DNA of 64,000 nucleotides from positions 744,001 to 808,000 of the forward strand of contig NZ_AP019846.1 of the NCBI RefSeq assembly GCF_007990635.1. Reading direction: 5' to 3'. The position numbers and the translations under genes are program-made. Source of the stretch: Leptotrichia hongkongensis (lineage in GTDB: Bacteria; Fusobacteriota; Fusobacteriia; Fusobacteriales; Leptotrichiaceae). Below the pieces are notes generated by a model. The model had not been told where the DNA came from, ran no database searches, and saw only the letters and a program-made list of their open reading frames with translations. Of the stretch, positions 1-9,617 are shown piece by piece (positions within the stretch are counted from its first letter, which is position 1; each line of letters opens with the position of its first letter).

Positions 1-144
1 TCTAAGTATTTTTTGAAAACAAAATTGAAATTCGCTTCGCTTAGATAATAATTTTTATTTATTATAATAACTGTGATGATTAAAACTAAACCTCGTTTAA
101 ATATTAAAAATTTTTCGTAAAGGATAAAAACCTAGTATTTTTAA

Positions 145-362
145 AGAATTGATAAACTAACGGAGATTTTATTTATTCAACTACGACTGTTTGATGACTG
201 ATAAGGAGGAGTTTCGGAGTTGGGCAAATAAAAGTAGGAGTCTAGCCATAGGTATTGCGTAGCAATCTTGCCATAATTTTAATTATTAGAATAAACCTTT
301 ACTGCAAGATAAGGATTTGCGGCAATGAGCAATCCTGCGAAAAATAAAGAAAAAACATAATA
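145..362 (+). repeat. Dispersed intergenic repeat, copy 1 (upstream of purL)
   Basis: No gene is visible in 1-567. The stretch from about 145 to 362 is closely matched by the reverse complement of about 37808-38010; the best-conserved part covers the AGCCATAGG, GCGTAGCAATCTTGCC, TACTGCAAGATAAGG and GCGGCAATGAGCAATCCT blocks. A second module at about 80-140 resembles 37412-37487 in the same orientation, and about 495-525 resembles the reverse complement of about 37660-37690. It carries no open reading frame of note, so it looks like a non-coding mosaic repeat rather than a gene fragment. A weak promoter-like TTGCTA (492) and TATTAA (514) could serve purL. Confidence 0.6.
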
Positions 363-567
363 AAAATAGAAAAGACTGTTATTAAACAAAATAATCTAAT
401 ACTAAATCCTGTTAGAAAATAAAAACTATGTTAAGAACAAGAAGTTTAAATCCCTTGCTTAAATATATTTAATTCAAAATTTATTAAATATTTGCTATTT
501 AAATGGGAAATAGTATTAAATTAGTTAATATAAATAAAAAAATATAGCAGAAAGAAGGAGAGAAAAA

Positions 568-3500
568 ATGAATTATAGAATCTTTGTGGAAAAAAAAGAA
601 GATTTTAGAGTGGAAGCACAGAATTTGTTTAGTGACTTGAAGGAGAACATCGGGATAGATGGACTTGTTAATGTAAGAGTCTTGAATATTTATGATGTAT
701 TTAACTTGGGTGAAAATGATTTGGAAAAATTGGAAAAAACTGTATTTTCGGAAATAAATGTTGACAATGTTTTTAGGTCATTTGACGAAGTGTTTAAGGA
801 AAAAGATTCAGAAAATGTGTATTTTTCAGTGGAGTTTTTGCCGGGTCAATATGATCAGAGAGCAGATTCTGCAATTCAATGTATAAATTTATTGATTGAT
901 GAAGATAATAATATTAACGTAAAAAGCGGGAAATTAATAATTTTATACGGAAAAATTTCTCCTGATGAACTTGCAAGAATAAAAAAATATTATATAAATG
1001 AGGTTGAGGCGAGGGAAAAAGATTTAAATGTTCTAAGTGAAAATGTTGAAACTGAAAATACGGATGATGTTATTGTTTATGAAGGGTTTACTGAAAAAAC
1101 AAAAGAGGAAATTGAAAGTCTTAAAAATGAATTGGAACTGGCGATGACTGTGAACGACTTGTTGTTTATTCAGGAATATTTTAAAAATGAGGAAAAAAGA
1201 AATCCTACGGAAACTGAGATTCGTGTTCTTGATACTTACTGGAGCGATCATTGCAGACACACGACTTTTGAAACAATTATTGATGATATAAAAATTGAAA
1301 ATGAAACTTATAAAAATATTATTGAAAAGGCTATTAATGAGTATTTGGAAAGCAGGGAGTACGTTCATGCTGACAGAATTTCTAAAAAACCTATGACTCT
1401 TATGGATCTTGCTACAATTTTTGGAAAAGAGCAGAGAAAAAATGGGAACTTGCCAGATTTGGAAGTTTCGGATGAGATAAATGCGTGTTCGATTTATATT
1501 GATGTACCAGTTGAAAGAATTGATGAAAATGGGAAAAAGAATACAGTTACTGAAAAATGGATTTTGCAGTTTAAAAATGAAACTCATAACCATCCAACAG
1601 AAATTGAGCCGTTTGGAGGAGCTTCTACTTGTATTGGTGGAGCAATCCGTGATCCATTATCTGGAAGAACTTATGTTTATCAGGCTGTGAGAATTAGCGG
1701 TTCTGCTGATCCGACTGAAAAAATTGAGGATACAATGGCTGGGAAATTGCCGCAAAAGGTTATTACGCAAGTAGCTGCACACGGATTTTCTTCTTACGGA
1801 AATCAGATTGGACTTGCGACAACTCATGTGAATGAAATTTACGATGAAGGATATAAGGCTAAAAGGATGGAACTGGGGCTAGTTGTGGGAGCGGCACCTG
1901 CTGAAAATATTATTCGTGAAAAGCCTGAAAATGGGGATATTGTAATTTTACTTGGTGGAAGAACTGGAAGAGATGGAATTGGAGGAGCGACTGGATCATC
2001 TAAGGAGCATACGACGGAATCTTCAGAAAAATCAAGCGCTGAAGTGCAAAAAGGAAATGCAATTGTTGAAAGAAAAATTCAAAGACTTTTCAGAAACAGA
2101 AATGTTACAAAATTAATTAAGAAATGTAATGATTTTGGAGCTGGAGGAGTCTCAGTTGCGATTGGAGAGCTTGCTGACGGGCTTGAAATTGACTTGAATA
2201 AAGTAAGAGTGAAATATATTGGGCTAAATGGTACGGAACTTGCTATTTCAGAGTCGCAGGAAAGAATGGCTGTTGTTATTGAAAAACAAAACTTGGATAA
2301 ATTTATAGAATTTGCAAACGAAGAAAATCTGGAAGCGTATCAAGTAGCTGAAATTAATGATTCTAACAGGCTTGTTATGAAGTATAATGGAAAGGCGATT
2401 GTTGATATTTCAAGAGATTTCCTAAATACGAATGGAGCTGCTTCAAATATCAATATTACAATTGAAAATACGCCAAAATTAAACTTGAACAGAAAAATTG
2501 AAGGAAATGACTTTAGAAACAAATTTGTAAATAACTTGAAAGATTTGAATGTAGCTTCACAAAGAGGATTAGTTGAAACTTTTGACGCAACAATCGGGGC
2601 AACTACTGTATTAATGCCGTTTGGTGGGAAATATCAGTTGACACCTGCGGAAGTTTCGGTACAGAAAGTGTCAGTAATTAATGCGGAAACTGATGTTGCC
2701 TCAATGGTTGGGTATGGATATAATCCTTATGTTGCAAAACAAAGTACATTCCATGGGGGTGCTTACGCTGTGATTGAGTCAATGGCAAAAGTTGTTGCTG
2801 GCGGAGGAAACTATAAAAACATCAGATTTACATTTCAGGAATATTTTGAAAGACTGGGACAGGATTCTAAAAAATGGGGTAAACCATTATCAGCATTATT
2901 AGGAGCATTGCACATTCAAAAAGCCTTTGGATTGCCGTCAATTGGTGGAAAGGACTCAATGAGCGGAACATTTAACGAAATTTCTGTACCGCCAACATTG
3001 GTATCATTCGCAGTAAGCGTTACAGATGCCGAAAATGTAATTTCTAGCGAATTTAAAAAGGCTGGAAACAATGTGTACTTGATTACAACGCCAAATGATG
3101 AAAATGACTTGCCAAAACTTGATGAATTAAAGGCAAACTTTGATTTTATAACTGAAAATATAAGAAATAAAAAAATTGTATCTGCTATGGCTGTGAAAAA
3201 TGGTGGAATTGCAGAAAGTATTGCAAAAATAGCATTTGGAAATAAACTGGGTGTGGATGTTTTGGCACAAATTGATGAAAATGACTGGTTTAAAGTAAAT
3301 TACGGAGCATTTATTGTGGAAACTGCTGAAAATATTGAGCATAAAAATGCGATGTTGCTCGGAAAAGTTACTGACGAAGCCAAAATTAGTATAAATGGAA
3401 TAACTTTTGAATTAGATGAGTTAATCGGAAATTGGGAAAGCAAACTTGAAAAAATCTTCCCAACGAAAAAAGAAGTGGCAAAAGAGCATGAAATTGCACA

Positions 3501-4374
3501 TTGTGAAGGCTTAAAATATGAAAAACTTGCTAAGATTGAGCATGAAAATATAATTAGTAATATCTCAAACACTTATGCAAAACCTAGAGTGTTTATACCA
3601 GTATTTCCAGGAACAAATTCAGAATATGATTTAGAAAGAGCATTTAACCGTGAAGGAGGAATTTCTAAAATAGGAGTGTTTAACAACTTATCTCACAGAA
3701 ATATTTTAGATTCAATTGACAATTTTGTTAAGGAAATTAATAATTCGCAGATTTTAATGTTGCCAGGCGGATTTAGTGCAGGAGATGAGCCAGATGGTTC
3801 TGCTAAATTCATGGTTGCTGTTCTAAAAAATAAAAAAGTCAAAGAAGCTGTGGAAAATTTACTAAAAAGAGATGGGTTAATCTTAGGAATTTGTAACGGT
3901 TTCCAAGCACTTATAAAATCAGGATTGCTTCCTTACGGGGAAATTCGTGAATTGAAAGAAACTTCGCCAACTTTGACCTTTAATGCAATTGATAAACATA
4001 TGTCAAAAATCGTGCAGACAAAAATTATTACAAATAACTCTCCGTGGCTTTCTGATATGGAAGAGGGAGATATTCATTCTATCCCAATTTCTCACGGTGA
4101 AGGAAGAATAATTATTACGGAGGAAGAATACAAAAAATTATTCAAAAACAATCAAATTGCAACAAAATATGTAGGTTTAGATGGAAATTCAACAATGGAT
4201 TCTCAATTTAATCCAAATGGTTCATATTATGCAATCGAAGGAATGCTTGCTCATAATGGTAGAATCTTTGGGAAAATGGGACATTCTGAAAGAAAAGGAA
4301 AGAATGTTTATAAAAATATTTATGGGAATAAGGAGCAGAATATCTTTAGAAATGGAATAAAATTTTTTAAATAA
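568..4374 (+). CDS. purL: Phosphoribosylformylglycinamidine synthase, fused long form
   Basis: Cytosolic enzyme of de novo purine synthesis converting FGAR, glutamine and ATP to FGAM. At 1268 aa it is the long single-chain form: a PurS-like N-terminus (about 1-150), the linker and two AIR-synthase-like halves (YWSDHCRH at 224-231; an HNHPTEIEPF segment following), and a C-terminal class I glutamine amidotransferase. The amidotransferase nucleophile is Cys1109 in GICNGFQ, with His1239 and Glu1241 in GHSER completing a triad-like set. Separate purS and purQ are therefore not needed. It is the first gene of the purine operon, with AAGGAG before the ATG. All key motifs look intact. Confidence 0.97.
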   Translation: MNYRIFVEKKEDFRVEAQNLFSDLKENIGIDGLVNVRVLNIYDVFNLGENDLEKLEKTVFSEINVDNVFRSFDEVFKEKDSENVYFSVEFLPGQYDQRADSAIQCINLLIDEDNNINVKSGKLIILYGKISPDELARIKKYYINEVEAREKDLNVLSENVETENTDDVIVYEGFTEKTKEEIESLKNELELAMTVNDLLFIQEYFKNEEKRNPTETEIRVLDTYWSDHCRHTTFETIIDDIKIENETYKNIIEKAINEYLESREYVHADRISKKPMTLMDLATIFGKEQRKNGNLPDLEVSDEINACSIYIDVPVERIDENGKKNTVTEKWILQFKNETHNHPTEIEPFGGASTCIGGAIRDPLSGRTYVYQAVRISGSADPTEKIEDTMAGKLPQKVITQVAAHGFSSYGNQIGLATTHVNEIYDEGYKAKRMELGLVVGAAPAENIIREKPENGDIVILLGGRTGRDGIGGATGSSKEHTTESSEKSSAEVQKGNAIVERKIQRLFRNRNVTKLIKKCNDFGAGGVSVAIGELADGLEIDLNKVRVKYIGLNGTELAISESQERMAVVIEKQNLDKFIEFANEENLEAYQVAEINDSNRLVMKYNGKAIVDISRDFLNTNGAASNINITIENTPKLNLNRKIEGNDFRNKFVNNLKDLNVASQRGLVETFDATIGATTVLMPFGGKYQLTPAEVSVQKVSVINAETDVASMVGYGYNPYVAKQSTFHGGAYAVIESMAKVVAGGGNYKNIRFTFQEYFERLGQDSKKWGKPLSALLGALHIQKAFGLPSIGGKDSMSGTFNEISVPPTLVSFAVSVTDAENVISSEFKKAGNNVYLITTPNDENDLPKLDELKANFDFITENIRNKKIVSAMAVKNGGIAESIAKIAFGNKLGVDVLAQIDENDWFKVNYGAFIVETAENIEHKNAMLLGKVTDEAKISINGITFELDELIGNWESKLEKIFPTKKEVAKEHEIAHCEGLKYEKLAKIEHENIISNISNTYAKPRVFIPVFPGTNSEYDLERAFNREGGISKIGVFNNLSHRNILDSIDNFVKEINNSQILMLPGGFSAGDEPDGSAKFMVAVLKNKKVKEAVENLLKRDGLILGICNGFQALIKSGLLPYGEIRELKETSPTLTFNAIDKHMSKIVQTKIITNNSPWLSDMEEGDIHSIPISHGEGRIIITEEEYKKLFKNNQIATKYVGLDGNSTMDSQFNPNGSYYAIEGMLAHNGRIFGKMGHSERKGKNVYKNIYGNKEQNIFRNGIKFFK

Positions 4375-4433
4375 TTAATATCTTTTTTCTTATAAATAAT
4401 AAATTTTTAATCGAGAGGAATTTTTATAAAATT

Positions 4434-5507
4434 ATGAATAAAAAACCATTATTCTTAGTAATTATAACTTTTCTGTTCATTATAAGCTGTCATTCAAATC
4501 AGGAAGATGGAATAACAATAGAAAAAATATTACATTTTCCAGAAAAAACTGAAAATAAGAAGACAAACTATTATGATAAAGAATACTTAAAGGAACTAGA
4601 TATAAGAAACAAGAAAGGTGAGTATAGCCTGATTTTATCAGGTTATGCTTATTCACCAGATAAAGATGCCTATTATAATGTTTACAGGTCAAGCTTCCTA
4701 GATGAAAAAGGTAATTTTATAAAAGGAACACCTAAGAATATTGAGGATTTTCTTGTATATGAAAAAGTAATGGATGTTGGATTAGAAACTTTTTATAAAG
4801 AGATTGATAATCTTGAAAAAGTAGAAAAAAAAGAGCCTAAATTAGCAGAACTTGATAAGTATGTACAGGATTGGATAAATGTTCTAAGAGAAGAAAGGAC
4901 AAAAATAAAAGAAATTAGAAGTTATTATGAAACTGGAGAATATAAAAAAGATGATTATTCAAAAGGCAAAGTTTTGAATGATGAATATTTAAAAATTTTA
5001 TATAAAAGAAAACAAATATTTAGAACATTTAATAAGAAAGTGAAAGAAGAAGACTACGAAGAAGAAAAAACAATAATATCAAATTCCATATCTGATGATA
5101 ATTTATACATGAATTTAAGAAAATTAAATTTATTAATGGGAATTTTTGATGACAGATTATATGACTGGAATGAGATTTCTATTGGAAAAAATGAGAAATT
5201 TAATGTTGATATAAAGAATCAGAAGAGATATAGGGCAGAATTAGAGTTAATTTTAACGGAAGTAGAAAAACAATTGAAAAAAACAAAAGAATTAACAACG
5301 GATTCTAAAATACATTCAATGCATTTAAAAAAAGATATGTATATAAAAATACTTGAGCAAGGGGATAAGGGTGTGGAATTATCTAAAAAAATATTGGATA
5401 AAATAGATAATAAAAATTATGATAATTTGAATGCACTTGCAGTTGACAATGTTGTAAATACGCTTGAAATGTATATAAATATACGGCAAAATCTAATAGT
5501 AAAATAA
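4434..5507 (+). CDS. Predicted lipoprotein, DUF3829 (YiiG)-like
   Basis: A 357-aa protein with a lipoprotein signal: charged MNKK start, hydrophobic core and lipobox IISC with the acylated Cys at about residue 19. The rest is helix-rich and charged, with a YYNVYRSSF segment followed by long amphipathic helices and an RKLNLLMG stretch. That pattern resembles the DUF3829/YiiG lipoprotein family, a recognition by pattern only. It sits between purL and purE (60 bp after purL, 23 bp before purE), so it is probably cotranscribed with purine genes although nothing suggests a purine role. Function unknown. Confidence 0.75.
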   Translation: MNKKPLFLVIITFLFIISCHSNQEDGITIEKILHFPEKTENKKTNYYDKEYLKELDIRNKKGEYSLILSGYAYSPDKDAYYNVYRSSFLDEKGNFIKGTPKNIEDFLVYEKVMDVGLETFYKEIDNLEKVEKKEPKLAELDKYVQDWINVLREERTKIKEIRSYYETGEYKKDDYSKGKVLNDEYLKILYKRKQIFRTFNKKVKEEDYEEEKTIISNSISDDNLYMNLRKLNLLMGIFDDRLYDWNEISIGKNEKFNVDIKNQKRYRAELELILTEVEKQLKKTKELTTDSKIHSMHLKKDMYIKILEQGDKGVELSKKILDKIDNKNYDNLNALAVDNVVNTLEMYINIRQNLIVK

Positions 5508-5530
5508 TAAACTTAGAAGGAGGAATTATA

Positions 5531-6010
5531 ATGAAAGTAGCAATATTTTTTGGAAGTCAGTCGGATACTGAAAAAATGAGAGGTGCGGCAAATTGCCTGA
5601 AGGAATTTGGGATTGGGTACGAGGCTTATGTCCTGTCGGCTCACAGGGTTCCTGAAAAATTGGAGGAAGTTCTTGCGGATGTTGAAAAGAGAGGGGCTGA
5701 AGTGATTATCGCTGGAGCTGGGCTTGCGGCACATTTACCAGGAGTTATTGCTTCAAAGACAATTCTTCCTGTTGTAGGCGTACCTTTAAATGGAGCGATT
5801 GGAGGGCTTGATGCACTTTATTCAATTGTACAGATGCCAAAGTCTATTCCTGTGGCAACAGTTGGAATTGATAATTCGTATAATGCAGGAATGCTGGCTG
5901 TTCAGATTTTGTCGGTAAAATATCCTGAAATTAAGGAAAAACTGATTAATTTCAGAAAAGAGATGAAGGCTAAGTTTATTAAGGAAAATGAAGAAAAGGT
6001 AGAATTTTAA
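5531..6010 (+). CDS. purE: N5-carboxyaminoimidazole ribonucleotide mutase (PurE)
   Basis: A 159-aa PurE that carries out the carboxylation step giving CAIR. GSQSD (8-12) forms the phosphate loop; SAHR (36-39) carries the conserved active-site His; AGAGLAAHLPG and PVVGVPL follow. SAHR rather than SAHK indicates class I, the N5-CAIR mutase, which normally works with PurK. No purK is present in this window. AGGAGG lies 8 bases before the ATG. The length is typical for the family. Confidence 0.95.
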   Translation: MKVAIFFGSQSDTEKMRGAANCLKEFGIGYEAYVLSAHRVPEKLEEVLADVEKRGAEVIIAGAGLAAHLPGVIASKTILPVVGVPLNGAIGGLDALYSIVQMPKSIPVATVGIDNSYNAGMLAVQILSVKYPEIKEKLINFRKEMKAKFIKENEEKVEF

Positions 6011-6021
6011 AAAAGATACTT

Positions 6022-6750
6022 ATGAATAATAAAATTTATGAACTTTATAAAAAAGAAATATTTTTGACTCAGGAAGAGTTAAATGAATTTAAAAAGAAAT
6101 ATATAAACGAAGAGAACAAGGTTTGCGGAAAAGATACTTTGAAAGGAAATTTGAGAGATAACATAAGTTACAGTAATATAGAAAAAGATAAAAATTACTA
6201 TTACTACTTCTTTAAAATAAGTGAAGAGAAATATACTGCTATAAAAGTTAATAAAAAATTTCCTGAAGAAATTGAAAAAAATAGTGAAGATGATAAAATT
6301 CGTAAAGAAAATTTAAAAATAGTCGGAGAGGCTATAGTATATTATTATAGTGAAATTGTAAAATATTTTCAAATAAAAATAGCTTCATTAGATTTTGAAA
6401 AGCTGTATGGAGATTATTCTGAAGAAGGATTAAAGAAAATAGAAAAAATAATACAGGAAATTACATTGTTTTATGCAAAAATGTATTACAGATATCCTAT
6501 CCGTGAAGTAAGAAGCGCTTCAACAGAACTGCATGAAGTTATGGAAGAATATAATATTGATGAGCAGTTTACTGAACTGGAGAAAATAATTTCCCTTATT
6601 AGAGATGTAACATATTATCAGTTAGAAAGAAAACGGGAAAAAGAAAAAGAGAAAGAAGATAAAAGAAGTGAGAATTGGAATAAAATTTTTGCAGCTATTG
6701 GGATAGCTTTGGCAGTTATTGAAATAGTTCAAGGTTTTTTGATAAAATAA
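6022..6750 (+). CDS. Hypothetical tail-anchored membrane protein
   Basis: A 242-aa protein starting 11 bp after purE and ending 25 bp before purC. Most of it is charged and helical, with a coiled-coil-like KREKEKEKEDKR stretch near residues 203-215. A single hydrophobic segment (about 222-241, WNKIFAAIGIALAVIEIVQG and on) closes the protein, consistent with a C-terminal membrane anchor and a cytosolic N-terminal domain. There is no signal peptide. I do not recognise the family. Tight spacing implies cotranscription with purE and purC, but its role in purine synthesis is unsupported. Confidence 0.7.
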   Translation: MNNKIYELYKKEIFLTQEELNEFKKKYINEENKVCGKDTLKGNLRDNISYSNIEKDKNYYYYFFKISEEKYTAIKVNKKFPEEIEKNSEDDKIRKENLKIVGEAIVYYYSEIVKYFQIKIASLDFEKLYGDYSEEGLKKIEKIIQEITLFYAKMYYRYPIREVRSASTELHEVMEEYNIDEQFTELEKIISLIRDVTYYQLERKREKEKEKEDKRSENWNKIFAAIGIALAVIEIVQGFLIK

Positions 6751-6775
6751 AAAATATAAATGGAGGAAATAAAAA

Positions 6776-7492
6776 ATGGAAAAAAGAGAACAAATTTATG
6801 AAGGAAAAGCAAAATCAATTTTTTCAACAGATAAAGCGGATGAAATAATTATGTATTTTAAGGATGATGCAACAGCTTTTAATGGAGTGAAAAAGGATCA
6901 ATTGGAAGATAAGGGGATTTTGAATAATAAAATTTCTACTTTAATTTATGAATATTTGATAAAAAATGGTGTGAAAACTCACTGGATTGAAACTTTGAAC
7001 GAAAGGGAACAATTATGTAAAAAAGTTGAAATTGTGCCTTTGGAAGTGATTATTAGAAATAGGGCGACTGGAAGTTTTGTGAAAAGATATGGAGCGGAAG
7101 AAGGGAAAATTTTTAAAAGACCTACATTTGAACTGTCGTATAAAAATGATGATTTAGGAGATCCGCTATTAAATGATGATCATGCTTTGGCTTTGGAATT
7201 GGTAACTGAAGATGAATTGGCTGAGATTAAGGAGCAAACTTTTTTGATAAATGACTTGCTTTCAAAATTATTTGATAAAATGAACTTGATTTTAGTGGAT
7301 TATAAAATTGAGTTTGGAAGAGATAAGGATGAGAATATTTTGCTAGCTGATGAAATAAGTCCAGATTCAATGAGATTATGGGATAAGGACACGCTTAAAA
7401 AATTGGATAAGGATAGATTTAGACAGGATTTAGGAGATGTAATGGGAGCATATCGTGAAGTTTTACGTCGTTTGGAAGAAGTGCTGAAATAA
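6776..7492 (+). CDS. purC: SAICAR synthetase
   Basis: A 238-aa enzyme joining CAIR and aspartate with ATP to make [14 protein letters not shown] (9-16) is the nucleotide-binding entry motif, [19 protein letters not shown] is the signature middle segment, and [14 protein letters not shown] is the C-terminal signature. Length is normal for the bacterial single-domain form. GGAGG lies upstream of the ATG. It belongs to the operon with purE and purF. Confidence 0.97.
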   Translation: MEKREQIYEGKAKSIFSTDKADEIIMYFKDDATAFNGVKKDQLEDKGILNNKISTLIYEYLIKNGVKTHWIETLNEREQLCKKVEIVPLEVIIRNRATGSFVKRYGAEEGKIFKRPTFELSYKNDDLGDPLLNDDHALALELVTEDELAEIKEQTFLINDLLSKLFDKMNLILVDYKIEFGRDKDENILLADEISPDSMRLWDKDTLKKLDKDRFRQDLGDVMGAYREVLRRLEEVLK

Positions 7493-7512
7493 ATTTTTTA
7501 GGAATTTTAAAG

Positions 7513-7619
7513 TATGCTCAAACCTATTTAAAATTAAACTACTAAAAATTATATAGATTTAGGGTTTGAGTAAAATAGTCATAGCCTTTTGAGTTTAGTT
7601 TTAAAGCAGTATTACTATA
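7513..7619 (+). repeat. MITE-like 105-bp repeat, copy A
   Basis: One of five well-preserved copies of a ~105-bp element (others at 9461, 26387, 30759, 40285). It begins TATGCTCAAACC, contains GGTTTGAGTAAAATAGTCAT, and ends TACTATA. The ends form imperfect inverted repeats, and each copy is bounded by TATA. It has no coding capacity. It lies between purC and purF, so any purF transcript starting upstream passes through it. A short TTATC/GATAA stem followed by seven T residues (7649-7677) downstream could be a weak terminator. Confidence 0.75.
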
Positions 7620-7744
7620 TATATTAGCAAGAAAGTTTCGAATGCTTGTTATCAGATAAATGGGAGATAATTTTTTTATAGTAAAAATATCAATAAAATT
7701 ATAAATTTAGAATAGTTTATAATAAAAATGGAGGAAAATTACAA

Positions 7745-9196
7745 ATGTTTAAAAGTTTGAATGAGGAATGTGGAGTTTTTGGAGTTTATGGACATCCTGA
7801 TGCGGCAAGACTTACTTATTACGGGCTTCATAGTCTTCAGCATAGAGGGCAGGAAGCGGCAGGAATTGTAGTAAGTGACGGAAAACGTGTAAATGGACAT
7901 CGTGGGCCTGGATTAGTGTCAGAAGTATTTAATGATGACAGAATATTTAATCGTCTGGAAGGGAATAGTGCCATAGGGCATGTGCGATATGCAACTTCTG
8001 GGAGTAGTAGTGAACGTAATATTCAGCCATTTTTATTTCAATTTTTTGATGGAAGCATTGCTTTGGCACACAATGGAAATTTGATTAATGCAAGGACGTT
8101 AAAAAGAGAGCTAGAAGAACACGGTGCAATTTTTCATTCTTCATCTGATACAGAAGTATTGGTTCACTTGATAAGAAGAAGCAAGGAAAAAGATTTTCTG
8201 AGCCAGTTAAAAGATGCATTGCGTCAAGTAAAAGGTGGCTTTTCTTTCGTAATTCAAACTCAGACAGAATTGTATGGGGCAATAGATCCATTTGAATTTC
8301 GTCCTTTAATTCTAGGACAAACAAAAAATGGAGCTTATATTTTGGCAAGTGAAACATGTGCATTGGAAATTGTGGGAGCAGAATTTATTAGAAATATAAG
8401 ATCTGGAGAAGTTGCTATCATTGATGAAAGTGGATATAGAATAGAAAAATATACTGAAAACACTTCAACTGCCATTGCGGCAATGGAATATGTGTATTTT
8501 GCTCGTCCTGATTCGGATATTTCTGGAGTAAATGTTCATAAGTCACGTAAAAGATGTGGAAGAAGATTGGCTCAGGAAGCTCCAGTCGAACATGCAGATA
8601 TTATAATTGGAGTTCCAAATTCGTCATTGTCGGCAGCAAGCGGATATGCAGAAGAAATTGGAAAGCCTTATGAAATGGGATTAATTAAAAATCAATATGT
8701 AGCACGTACTTTTATTCAGCCAACTCAGGAGTTACGTGAACAAGGTGTCAGAATGAAATTGTCCGCTGTAAAAAGCGTTGTAAAAGATAAAGTTGTAGTT
8801 ATGATAGATGACTCAATAGTCCGTGGGACAACTTCAAGCCGTATAGTTCAGCTGTTAAAAGAAGCGGGAGCAAAGGAAGTGCATGTCCGTATTGCATCTC
8901 CAGAATTTAAATTTCCTATTTTTTATGGAATAGATGTTTCAAAATCATCTGAATTAATTTCGGCAAATAAAACTGTTGAGGAAGTAAGAGAATATATAGG
9001 AGCAGATTCGCTTGCATTTCTTAGCATAGATGGGCTGATTGAGTCAATAGGGCTTGATTTTGACGCACCTTATACAGGGCTTTGCATGGAATGTTTTAAT
9101 GGAGATTATCCAGCTGGCTTGGGTGATTATGAAGAAGAATTTTATGCTTCGTTGACACCAATTCAAAAAAAGGCTTTAGAGGAATTAAAGAAATAA
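7745..9196 (+). CDS. purF: Amidophosphoribosyltransferase
   Basis: A 483-aa enzyme catalysing the first committed purine step, PRPP plus glutamine to phosphoribosylamine. Cys9 in NEECGVFG is the Ntn nucleophile, exposed by removal of a short propeptide as in the Bacillus type. The PRPP loop is [15 protein letters not shown] (about 351-365). Of the four cluster cysteines of the B. subtilis enzyme, only the C-terminal pair C447-M-E-C450 remains; the positions I align with the other two ([10 protein letters not shown] and FPIFYGID) are not cysteine. GGAGG precedes the ATG. It heads the second half of the purine cluster. Confidence 0.96.
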   Translation: MFKSLNEECGVFGVYGHPDAARLTYYGLHSLQHRGQEAAGIVVSDGKRVNGHRGPGLVSEVFNDDRIFNRLEGNSAIGHVRYATSGSSSERNIQPFLFQFFDGSIALAHNGNLINARTLKRELEEHGAIFHSSSDTEVLVHLIRRSKEKDFLSQLKDALRQVKGGFSFVIQTQTELYGAIDPFEFRPLILGQTKNGAYILASETCALEIVGAEFIRNIRSGEVAIIDESGYRIEKYTENTSTAIAAMEYVYFARPDSDISGVNVHKSRKRCGRRLAQEAPVEHADIIIGVPNSSLSAASGYAEEIGKPYEMGLIKNQYVARTFIQPTQELREQGVRMKLSAVKSVVKDKVVVMIDDSIVRGTTSSRIVQLLKEAGAKEVHVRIASPEFKFPIFYGIDVSKSSELISANKTVEEVREYIGADSLAFLSIDGLIESIGLDFDAPYTGLCMECFNGDYPAGLGDYEEEFYASLTPIQKKALEELKK

Positions 9197-9205
9197 GGTG
9201 AAAAA

Positions 9206-9490
9206 ATGTATATTGTAAATTTGAATTATATAAAGGAAGTAAGTGAAGTTGAAAAATATTTAGAAGAACACATAAAATTTTTGGAAAAATATTATGAAAT
9301 AGGAAAATTCATTTGTTCAGGAAGAAAAAATCCTAGAACGGGCGGTGTAATTTTATTAAATGCAGAAAGTTTATCAGAAGTAGAAAAGATAATTTTAGAA
9401 GATCCATTTAATATAAATGAAATTGCAGAATATGAAATTACGGAATTTTTTCCTACGAAATATACTCGAACCCATTTAAAATTGAACTGA
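9206..9490 (+). CDS. YciI-like protein
   Basis: A 94-aa protein of the YCII-related fold (small alpha/beta ferredoxin-like, function poorly defined). It has the MYIVNLNY start, an EEHIKFLEKY segment with the family His, SGRKNPRTGGVIL, and EDPFNINEIAEYEITEF. It starts 9 bp after purF, so it is coexpressed with it. The last ten or so residues (YTRTHLKLN) and the stop codon are encoded inside a MITE-like repeat starting at 9461, so the native C-terminus may have been replaced. Confidence 0.85.
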   Translation: MYIVNLNYIKEVSEVEKYLEEHIKFLEKYYEIGKFICSGRKNPRTGGVILLNAESLSEVEKIILEDPFNINEIAEYEITEFFPTKYTRTHLKLN

Positions 9491-9565
9491 TAGAAATTAT
9501 ATAATTTAGGGTTTGAGTAAAATAGTCATAATTTTTGAGTTTTGTTTTAAACTAGTTTTACTATA
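9461..9565 (+). repeat. MITE-like 105-bp repeat, copy B
   Basis: Starts TATACTCGAACCC and ends TTTTACTATA, near-identical to copies C and E in reverse orientation. It overlaps the 3' end of the yciI-like gene and supplies its stop codon. It separates that gene from purM. Confidence 0.8.
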
Positions 9566-9617
9566 TAACAAAAATTTTAAAATATTTGTAGAATAAAAGA
9601 TATAATAGGAGGAAAAA

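Noticed and set aside
1-567. Purine riboswitch or PurBox upstream of purL
   Set aside because: No recognisable purine-riboswitch core or conserved loop pairs, and no inverted PurBox pair was seen; the tract is repeat mosaic.
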